64,000 bases of DNA, taken from the NCBI GenBank assembly GCA_030411725.1, contig MU839841.1, positions 372,001 to 436,000 of the forward strand, read 5' to 3'. The position numbers were made by a program, and so were the translations under genes. Positions 55,554 through 64,000 of this stretch are shown in pieces. The DNA is from Echria macrotheca. Its lineage: Eukaryota; Ascomycota; Sordariomycetes; Sordariales; Schizotheciaceae. How positions within the stretch are numbered: position 1 is the first letter of the stretch; every line of letters begins with the position of its first letter. The notes under the pieces were generated by a model. It was not told the DNA's origin. It ran no database searches and saw only the letters and a list, made by a program, of their open reading frames with translations.

Positions 55554-58146
55554 ATGGCTGAGCGCAAACACGACGACGACACGAAACCACGCATCTCGAT
55601 CCCTACCCGCATGTACGGCTTCCCCCCGGCCGCTTTCGACTACACCCGGCTCCCCGATTTCGACACGAACTTCCTCCCGCCCGAGCACCTAGAAGCCTTC
55701 ATCCAAGCGCTGTCAGCACCCGACCCTGTCCAGTCCCCGTCGGAACGACATGCCTCGCTTCTCACCCCCGGCAGCCCGGCCTTCTCGCGCCAGGGAAGCA
55801 CTACGTCAGCGAGCTTCTTCGACAACCTCCTCTCCCGTCAGCGCCGCGATGTAACTCCTTCCCAAGACGAGCGGGAAACTTCGGCGGCCGCAGCCGACGT
55901 CGCTGCCCCACGTCCACCTACCCGATCCAACAGCAACAACAACAGCCTCTTCATCACGGCCCAGAGCGACTGGGCGCCCGTGCATGAGAAGGTGGTTCGC
56001 GACCGCGGCGACCGCGACCGGAGACGCACTTACCGCAAGTCGAGCAAGCGCCGCCCGAGGGTACCGCTGCCCCTGGGGCTCGGGGGTCTAGTCGGCGGCC
56101 GGTCCAAGGACGAGACGCGCGAGGGCTACCTATACAGCTTGCTCAAGTGGCCCTTCTTGCTCATTGTCGGCACCTGGATCCTGGGTCTGTCAGTGGCGTA
56201 CCTGGCTACGAGGTTCTACGTCTTCTTGTACGAGCAGGGCGTGGCATGGCGCGGCAAGAGGGAGAAGCTGAGGCGGGCCATGAGGGCCACGAGCAGCTAC
56301 CGAGACTGGGTCATCGCGGCCAAGCGAATGGACGAGTATTTCGGGAACGAGAAGTGGAAGGAGGAAAACGAGTTTGCCTACTACGACAGCAAGACGGTGA
56401 GGCGGGTTGGCGAGCAGATGCGCAAGTGTCGGGAGCGGGCCGAGGCAATCGAGAGGGAGTTGTCGGGACAGGGGAAGTGGAGCGATGAGGAGGTGGTCGC
56501 CGAGGAGAAGAAGAAGGCGGTCGAGGATCTCAAGGCGCTGGTCGAGGCGTGCGTCAAGAACAACTTTGTTGGCATCGAGAACCCGAGGCTGTACAGTCAG
56601 ACATACTACGGAACCAAGAATCTGGTACAGAATTTCGTTGATGAAGGTTTGTTTCCTCCCCTGTCTGCAAGGGAAACGCTAACCGAGCGTAGTCGAAAGG
56701 AGTCTAAACTTCCTGGTCAACACCAAGCAGCTGGCCAAGGAGGAAAAGAGGACCATGTTCAAGGGTATCTGTGCCAACTACGGCCGGACGGCCCTCTGTC
56801 TCTCAGGAGGCGCCACGTTTGCGTACTACCACTTTGGCGTTGTCAAGGCTCTCCTGGAGGCCGACTTGCTGCCAGATATCATTACGGGGACAAGTGGTGG
56901 CGCCTTGGTTGCTGGTCTCGTGGCCACCCGGACGAACGAAGAGCTGAAGCAGCTGCTCGTCCCGGCGCTTGCTCACAAGATCACAGCTTGTCGGGAACCC
57001 ATCACAGTGTGGTTTCGGAGGTGGTGGTCGACCGGGGCGAGGTTTGACTCAGTGGACTGGGCGAAGCAATGTGCCTGGTGGTGTCACGGTTCCATGACTT
57101 TCAGAGAAGCCTACGAGCGCACGGGACGTATCCTTAACGTTTCGTGTGTCCCGGCCGATCCGCACTCGCCTACGATTCTGTGCAACTACCTGACGAGTCC
57201 CGACTGTGTCATTTGGTCGGCGGTTCTGGCATCCGCCGCCGTGCCCGGAATTCTCAACCCCGTCGTCTTGATGATGAAGACACGGGCCGGCCAGCTCGTG
57301 CCGTACTCGTTTGGCCATAAGTGGAAGGATGGCTCGCTCCGGACCGACATCCCCATCAAAGCTTTGAACTTGCACTTCAACGTCAACTTCACCATTGTAA
57401 GCCAGGTCAATCCGCACATCAATCTGTTCTTCTTTTCGTCGCGTGGGTCCGTCGGCCAGCCCGTCACGCACCGCAAGGGTCGTGGTTGGCGCGGTGGTTA
57501 CCTCGGCTCGGCCACCGAGCAGTACATCAAGCTTGACCTTACCAAGTGGCTCCGCGTGCTACGACAGCTCGAGCTTCTGCCGCGCCCGCTAGGCCAGGAT
57601 TGGTCTCAGCTCTGGCTGCAGCAGTTTGGCGGAAACATCACCATCTGGCCCAAGAGCATCCTGTCGGACTTTATCCATATCCTGTCGGATCCCGACGCGC
57701 CGAGGCTGGCGCGCATGATACACGAGGGCCAGCAGAGCGCGTTCCCTAAGCTCAAGTTCATCGCCAACCGGCTCAAGGTCGAGCGGCAGGCGGAGCGGGG
57801 ACGGCGGGAGACTCGGACGACGCAGTCCGGGTCGTCGAGCGAGAGGCGCGGTAGCATCGAGAGCATTCTCAGCGAGGACGACCTGCGCGATCTGCTGAGG
57901 AAGGTGGAGCGCAAGACGAGGGGCGGCGGCGATAGGCGGTTTGGCGGCGGTGGGAGCACGACCGGGACCGGGACCGGGACCGAGGACGAGACGACCGACT
58001 TTGAGGTGGACGAGGAGAGGATGTTGGATGGTGGGGGCCCGTTGCTGGATGGGGAGGGGATCGGGGATGTGTTGTTGGACGGGGCGAGGGACGAGATGGA
58101 AGAGGGGAAGGTGGCTACGCCTGCGGGGTTGGCGGTTACGGGATGA
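55554..58146 (+). CDS. Patatin-like phospholipase / triacylglycerol lipase family protein
   Basis: Two exons, 55554-56646 and 56693-58146, with a 46-nt intron give 848 residues. The domain has a Ser-Asp catalytic dyad. The oxyanion stretch LCLSGGATFAYYHFGVVKAL is near 400, the nucleophile elbow GTSGG near 430 and the catalytic Asp in WKDGSLRTD near 576. A membrane segment at about 198-225 (WPFLLIVGTWILGLSVAYLA) precedes the domain. The regulatory region includes KNNFVGIENPRLYSQTYYGT and NFLVNTKQLAKEEKRTMF, as in the Tgl3/4/5-type and fungal patatin-like family. The C-terminal 110 residues are acidic, with a Thr-Gly tandem run encoded by a GGGACC repeat at 57956-57985. The substrate (triacylglycerol or phospholipid, at lipid droplet or ER) is inferred from yeast relatives. 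Confidence 0.92.
57956..57985 (+). repeat. GGGACC hexamer repeat in the lipase C terminus
   Basis: About four copies of a GGGACC unit encode alternating Gly-Thr in the disordered tail of the patatin-like protein. Confidence 0.8.
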
Positions 58147-59230
58147 TTATTTTTCTGCATTGTTGGGGGGCATGGGATGGCGTATGGTTTTTTATTGGTC
58201 ATGAGGGGTGGCATAATGCATTGGGCACGGTAGAGTTGTGGTTAAAGTGTAGACTGGTAGATAATGAATGCATGTTGTATGGGTTTTCTGACGAGTTGCT
58301 GGGTTGAGATGAAGCTTCCTTCTGCTTGGAGGTTCAGGACGATAGTAAGAATGTGGGAAACCGAGCTCTCAGGGGGAATCGTGCATGGTGTATGAGGGCA
58401 AGATCCAGTCACCCAGCTTGGCTGGTTGGCTGGTTGGCTGGGTCAGGTCATTCATCTATCTATCTATCTACCTATAACTTTCTATTGCACCCATTTGGTT
58501 TGTGAGGCTCTGAATAGCATCTTCTGTTTTGGGCCTGCGAGATAACCTTGGAACCTCGGAACCTTGAAACAAGGAAATGGAAATGTAAGATAGTGAGTAG
58601 CATCAGTGCCTACCTAGCTGAATCCTCGCAGGTATATAAGTGGCAGTGTACCATCCGTAGTGGGATTAATATCAAATACGGTTTTATTGTGCTTTGGGGG
58701 TCAGTTTTTTGTATGGGGACCACAGATAGGAGGACCCTGGAGTAGAACCGTAAGGTTGTGGCCTTAACAGTAAAAGGCGAGAGGACCTCTTTCTTGATTT
58801 TTTTTTCTTCTCCCAGCTTATGACGCTTTATTCAGACTGCTTGGGCTGGTCTCGTGGACTCTGGCAACCGGGCTGTGTGGCTCATTCTTCGTTCTGTTGA
58901 AACACGGAGTGATTGCTGGATAGGATGGGATGATAATAAAGAGAAGAGAAGCAAACATGTCACACAAGATATGGATGTTGGGCTATAAGACGGTTATAAT
59001 GCCATGTCATTATATTGATACGGTTTCGCTGATGTATGCCGTTATTCCAGCTGAACGCCTTCCATTTTCTCAAGTGTTGACTGCCATATAAAAAAACAGG
59101 GACAGTTCCCAACCGACAACTCCAACACCCGAACAAAAAGTCCTTCCAACGCCGGAGCAATGCTATGCTAACATATTACACCATCACTCCTCTCTTCCAA
59201 CACCATCCCAGGTTATACAGGCCCGAGCGA
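58147..59230. other. Intergenic region between convergent lipase and LMBD2-like genes
   Basis: 1.08 kb holding both 3' UTRs. It contains a GGCTGGTT direct repeat and an ATCT tetranucleotide run (58421-58475). No gene is supported. Confidence 0.55.
58421..58475. repeat. GGCTGGTT and ATCT short tandem repeats
   Basis: Three near-copies of TTGGCTGG(T) are followed by four ATCT units, in the 3' flank of the lipase gene. Confidence 0.75.
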
Positions 59231-61424
59231 TCAAAGCCTTATCCTCCCTTCGCTTCCCCCGCCAAACCATCTCCTCACATCGGTATTCGTCCTCGCCTGG
59301 CTCGAACCGGCGTCCTCCGCTTCATCATCGCCGCCCATCCACTTGGGCTTCTTGATGCCCTGCCCGATATCCTGCAGCCACTTCGGTTTGTCCATCGTGT
59401 CAATGGTATTGCGGAACCGGTGTCCAAGCGCTTCGAAAAAGTTCTCGTCCTCAGGCTCCGGCTCCGATCGCGACGACGAACCCTGCGTCCGCCCGACGCG
59501 CCGGGCTGAAGTATTAGCTGCCGGCCGTGCGTTGGGTGATGTACCCAGTGGCGTCGTGGGTGCACCGGCCTCGCGACGCGCTGAGGATCCAGGAACCGAA
59601 AGGATGGGTGCCGCTCGGCTTGCCGGGTGACCGGCGATGCGGGCCGCGGCCTCAGCACGGCGTCCGCGGATGGCAGCCGACGTGCCGTTGAGCTCGCGCT
59701 CGATCAAGTCGCGGCCCTCGCGCCACGAACCCGAACCATAAACGTTGGTGCCCTCTTCGTCGTCATCGTCCAGAACGTCGACGCCGAAGCCGACTGTGCG
59801 TTTCACCTTCCCGTACAGACCGAAGAGCGTGGCGCCTACGGGCAGGAGAATAAACGCCGGGAACAGGTAGTCAAACCACTCACCCAGCGGGGTGAGGTTG
59901 ATCAGCTGGCCAAGAAAATCGAAAAAGACGGTGTCGTGATAGATGACGCCGAGGAAGGTCATAAAGTTGTACGAAAGGGGCACACTCAGTCTGGCGACCT
60001 GGCTGGCATACCAGAACGCTGACTCGGGCGCCGTGTTGCGTCGGACAAGAGCGCGGCCGCGCCAGACTTTGACTTCAGTGATGGAAGTCAACGCAGCGGC
60101 ACACATGTACAACATCCAGAGAGCGGCGATGACTTGGCCGGCAAACCCGACACGGCCACCTTCGGCCTCCCAATGATGGATCACACTGTAGCGAATAACT
60201 GACAGTGTTGGGAGTAGACCCTTGACAACTTCAGACCACACAATGCAAGCCGAGGCCAAGGACAAGAACGCTCCAAGGCCGATCCGGAAATATGGCACGA
60301 AATGGTAGTGGAACAGGAACCGCGTGTACGGTGTCAACGGGTTATGGCGGTCCCAGAACCCAGAAACGGGGGACGGGGCACCGAAATCCAGCTTCTTGGA
60401 TGCCGCAGAATCCAGAATCGCTTGTGTTTTGACCGCGTCTTCGAGGAGCCGGTTCCAATCGCCCACGTATCGTGCCCGCGCATGTTTGGCTCGAACAAGA
60501 CGTCTGGTAAGGTCGGCCATGTACTTCTCGGTGATGACAGTCGGTAACATCCTGCTGGCATCCCCAGATCCTGGAATCACACGCGCCGTGGCCGGCCCTG
60601 ACTCCGGGAGGTTCGTAAGGTCGACCAGTTCCTCAATCCAGTCCTGAAACAAGCTCACACTTCCACCCTTTCGCCGGCTCAGCTCCGACACCTGCATCTC
60701 CAAATCTTCAAGGGTCATCTCGGCGTCCTCCATCTGCTCGTATACCCGGGGCGCCTGGGCCTGGATGCGGCGTAACTTGCCACTGATGTTCGCGTTCCGG
60801 AACAGCCGGCGGGGGATGGCAACCAGACCGTGGCCCATGAGATAAATGGCCAGTACCAAGCCCCAACAATACGCAAGCGCCATCACGGTACTCTGCAGGG
60901 ATTTGGAAAAGTGGCCATACGAGACAAGGACGTAGATCAGCGCGAGGAAACCGGAGCCGAAGACGAGTGCGTAGTACTGAGCGTTGGCGCGGAGCGAATC
61001 GACGACTTTGGCTTTGGGTTCGCGATATCCGGAGTCGGAGTACTCGGCAAGGATGGGCAGAATGAACCTGCGCATCCAGTCAGCAAACAACGGCCTCAAA
61101 CGACGAAACAACATACCATGTCAAGACAAAGGTGAGCCAGTAGACAATCCTCCACGACACCTTGATGACAGCCCTTGACAGCCAAATGCCACGCGCCGCA
61201 GCATCATCGGCCAGCGCACTCGAAGCCAGGTCGATGGGGACCAGCAGCACCATGCTCGCGGGCAGCCATAGCGCAAAGAATACGGGAACGAGGAGATAGG
61301 CCGGTGTGGTTCGGAGCGGGAGGTAGTAGCGCAGAATGAGTACGACGGCGACCGAAATGCAGAGCAGCGACACGACGGCGAAAATCTGCGAAGAAACAGG
61401 CGACGACGCCGCGGGGTCAATCAT
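59231..61424 (-). CDS. LMBR1-domain membrane protein, LMBD2-like
   Basis: Two exons, 61117-61424 and 59231-61067, with a 49-nt intron (donor GTATGT) give 714 residues. The start at 61424 (MIDPAASSPVSSQIFAVVSL) leads directly into the first hydrophobic segment; a Met 19 codons upstream is also in frame. Several membrane helices are visible (ILRYYLPLRTTPAYLLVPVF, ALVFGSGFLALIYVLVSYG, ALAYCWGLVLAIYLMGHGLV). A cytosolic helical loop with EDAEMTLEDLEMQVSELSRR separates them from later passes (LGAFLSLASACIVWSEVV, IAALWMLYMCAAALTSI, DYLFPAFILLPVGATLFGLY). A disordered tail follows, ending TDVRRWFGGGSEGRIRL. The LMBR1/LMBD2 layout of about nine passes matches. In animals LMBD2 is linked to GPCR signalling; its function in fungi is unknown. 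Confidence 0.88.
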
Positions 61425-62139
61425 GGTGGGCAACCAGAGCGGTACATGTCCCCGATGCGATACCGATCGTGGTCGTAGCAAGTCGTGAAGGGATCCTTGT
61501 TGTTTTGGCTGGTGGTGAGATTGCGTGTCGAGTGTTGGAGATGGCAGTTGAAACTCGAGAAGAGTCTTGGCGGCCGTGGACGATTATGTCACTCCACCCC
61601 ACGTCACATGCCTCTCTCAGCCGCCAGGCACCTGCGGTGCCAATCAGGGTTCACCCCGCCATCCAACTGGTGGAATCACGACTTCGGACGAAGGAAAGGT
61701 TTATCTGAGACCAAGTCTCTGACTTTCAACATCAAAACATCAAGATTCGGTCTCTGCGGATATACCAATATTGACAACTCGGAGGATTACCTAGGTAACA
61801 AGGAGAATATTTCCTGACCACCACATCAACTAACCATCTGTATCTGTACGGAATAAAAGTCGCTTGAGGTGTTCGCATGACTTGCATCTGCATGCATATC
61901 GTCCGTGAGGGTTAGGGTCGTCCCCACGCCGGCTGCTCAAAAAGGGAAAAAAGTCCTCCGGGAGGAGCCGCACTCGGCAGGTTTACCGGGTCGGCCTTCT
62001 GTCCCAGGTAACGGGGGACGCGGGGACTGATCTGATAGGGAGAGGACTAGGCTGTTACGCAACAGTACCGCAGTCCCCGCCCGGTGCGACGGCTTATCAC
62101 TTCCAGAGGAGGGGTTGAGGGCCACGATAACGCCATAAG
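61425..62139. promoter_or_regulatory. Divergent promoter region, LMBD2-like and aldehyde dehydrogenase genes
   Basis: 715 bp between the two start codons, which point away from each other. It must hold both promoters. No specific element is claimed. Confidence 0.5.
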
Positions 62140-63804
62140 ATGTCCCTCGTGTTCCTTCCTCGCGGCCTGGCCTCTGTCTTCCTCTCACGACGTCCTGTCC
62201 ACGCCGGAATCCATCGTTGTTTCTCATCTACTTCGCCTCATCAGCACATCCGGTCCACCATGGAGGTCGAGCTAACTGCGCCCAACGGCCGGAAATGGAC
62301 CCAGCCCTTGGGTCTGTTTATCAACAACGAGTTTGTCGAGAGCAGCGGGGCCCAGAAGATCACGTCCATCAACCCGACGTATGTTTCTCAGCCATTGCTC
62401 ACTGCGTGCCAGGACCCATGCTGACTGCTGTCAAGAACCGAGGAGGAGATATGCGCAGTCCATGCCGCCACGGCTGATGATGTCGACCGGGCTGTTAGCG
62501 CCGCCCGCAAGGCCTTCAAAGACCCGTCTTGGAAGTCCCTCTCCGGCACCGAGAGGGGAGCCCTGATGCTGAAGTTGGCTGATCTCGTGTCGCAAAATGC
62601 AGAGACGCTAGCCACTATCGAGACGCTTGATAATGGCAAGCCTTACACAGTGGCGCTTACTGAGAACGTCCCCGAGGTCGTCAACGTCCTCAAGTACTAT
62701 GCCGGCTATGCAGACAAGAACTTTGGCCAGGTTATCGATGTCGGCCCATCCAAGTTGGCCTACACGATCAAGGAACCCCTGGGAGTGTGCGGCCAGATTA
62801 TCCCGTGGAACTACCCCTTGGATATGGCCGCCTGGAAGCTGGGACCTGCTCTGTGCTGTGGAAACACGATTGTGCTCAAGCTCGCCGAGCAGACGCCACT
62901 GTCGATGCTGTACGTCGCGAAGCTAATCAAGGAGGCCGGTTTCCCCCCTGGCGTTGTCAACGTTATCAACGGGTACGGCAGGGAGGCGGGTGCGGCTCTT
63001 GTCCAGCACCCCGGGGTGGACAAGATTGCGTTTACCGGCAGCACCGCTACCGGAAAGGAGATTATGAAGATGGCATCGGGGACGATGAAGAACATCACAC
63101 TCGAGACGGGAGGCAAATCACCTCTCATTGTCTTTGACGACGCAGATCTGGACCTGGCCGCGACCTGGTCGCATATCGGCATCATGAGCAACCAGGGCCA
63201 GATCTGCACGGCGACGTCGCGGATTCTGGTCCAGGAAGGCATCTACGACGCCTTTGTCGAGAAGTTCAAGGCAAAGGTGAAGGAGCTCTCGGTTGTTGGA
63301 GACCCGTTCGAAGAGTCAACCTTCCAGGGCCCTCAGGTTACCAAGGCACAGTATGAGCGTGTGCTTGGCTTCATCGACTCGGGCAAGGAGGAAGGCGCAA
63401 CCATCGCGCTGGGTGGTGAGCCAGCTCCGCAAAATGGCAAGGGCTTCTATATCGCCCCGACCATCTTCACCAACGTCAAGCCGAGCATGAAGATTTTCCG
63501 GGAAGAAATATTCGGCCCCTGCGTCGCGCTGGTGTCGTTCAAGACGGAAGAGGATGCTCTGCAGCTGGCCAACGACACGACGTATGGTCTCGGCGCCGCT
63601 CTGTTCACCAAGGACCTGGTACGGGCACACCGCGTGGCGCGCGAGATCGAGGCCGGAATGGTGTGGGTCAACAGCAGCAACGATTCCGACTTTAGGATTC
63701 CGTTTGGCGGCGTCAAGCAGTCGGGTATCGGCCGGGAGCTGGGCGAGGCTGGTCTGCAGGCGTATTGTAACATCAAGGCCGTCCATGTCAACATGACGGC
63801 GTGA
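62140..63804 (+). CDS. NAD(P)-dependent aldehyde dehydrogenase, two candidate start codons
   Basis: Two exons, 62140-62378 and 62436-63804, with a 57-nt intron give 535 residues from the first Met, or 495 from the Met at 62260 (MEVELTAPNGRKWTQPLG), where most fungal cytosolic homologues start. It oxidises aldehydes, probably acetaldehyde, to acids. Motifs, numbered from the second Met, are IIPWNYPLDMAAWKLGPALC (substrate and cofactor site), FTGSTATGKEI (Rossmann glycine motif), the general base Glu in LETGGKSP (about 262) and the nucleophile Cys297 in NQGQICTATSR. REEIFGPCVALVSF and PFGGVKQSGIGRELGE follow. The extra 40 residues (MSLVFLPRGLASVFLSRRP then HRCFSSTSP) are Arg/Ser-rich without acids and look like a mitochondrial presequence. 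The intron joins INPT to TEEEICAVHAAT. Confidence 0.95.
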
Positions 63805-64000
63805 TTCTTGTATTAGCAACACTGTGTAATCCCAAGTCTAGTTAGTTGATGTTCAGCATGTTGGGTACCTTTAGCTTTTGTATAAGGGCTTACGATCCCT
63901 AATCAAACCGAAAATTGGCTCTACGGATAAAACTTAGCCTCACCTGATTTTAGGCATCGAGTTTTATTATATTATCTTTTTGATCGTGCATAGACTCTGA
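63805..64000 (+). other. 3' flank of the aldehyde dehydrogenase gene
   Basis: 196 bp, AT-rich toward the window end, presumably the 3' UTR. Nothing else is seen. Confidence 0.5.

Noticed and set aside
1..64000. Transposons, telomeric arrays, CRISPR arrays, rRNA or 5S genes
   Set aside because: I looked for terminal repeats, reverse transcriptase or transposase motifs, TTAGGG runs, spaced direct repeats and 5S-like sequence, and found only isolated single motifs.
1..64000. A biosynthetic or defence gene cluster
   Set aside because: Neighbouring genes belong to unrelated housekeeping pathways. No polyketide synthase, NRPS, terpene cyclase, NLR-type or toxin-antitoxin genes are visible.

Overview
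This window looks like nuclear DNA of a filamentous ascomycete (Pezizomycotina), most likely a sordariomycete and possibly Sordariales. The evidence is short spliceosomal introns (about 46-250 nt, GTRNGY donors, CTRAY branch sites), GC-rich exons, genes on both strands without operons, and fungal-specific families such as RSE1, MSS51-like and polyprenol-reductase-type proteins. The taxonomic call is an inference from protein resemblance. I found no rRNA, tRNA, CRISPR array, bacterial-type operon or intact transposon.

Layout. 1-10 kb: the C-terminal part of the thiamine enzyme THI6, a four-exon isochorismatase-like hydrolase, an unassigned serine-rich protein, and a GDSL/SGNH esterase. 9.6-17 kb: an intracellular LysM protein with a GC-AG intron, the SF3b subunit RSE1, and, divergent from it, an MSS51-like mitochondrial translation factor. 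17.6-25 kb: a PXA-domain protein split by a 1.63 kb intron, convergent with a CENP-B-type DNA-binding protein. 24.8-33 kb: a gene-poor stretch upstream of that regulator.

33-46.7 kb: DRG1/RBG1 GTPase (8 exons, several tiny), a large ankyrin/coiled-coil protein resembling Set3-complex Hos4, an ALKBH6-like dioxygenase tail-to-tail with a DFG10-like polyprenol reductase (stop codons 1 nt apart), a zinc-finger-like protein, and the mitochondrial ATP synthase delta subunit with a second GC-AG intron. 46.7-50.8 kb: no supported gene, possible coding relic. 50.8-64 kb: an acidic DUF2457-like protein, SAR1, a patatin-like lipase, an LMBD2-like membrane protein, and an aldehyde dehydrogenase with two candidate starts (mitochondrial or cytosolic).

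These are mostly dispersed housekeeping genes: vitamin B1 salvage, pre-mRNA splicing, respiratory-chain biogenesis, ER-Golgi traffic, dolichol synthesis, lipid turnover and chromatin. I see no gene cluster that forms one pathway. The unusual signals concern gene architecture: GC-AG introns, a giant intron, micro-exons, a touching convergent pair and a large regulatory gap. Exon boundaries were placed by hand from splice motifs, reading-frame closure and known family sequence. Where I give a protein length, the exon lengths sum to a multiple of three.
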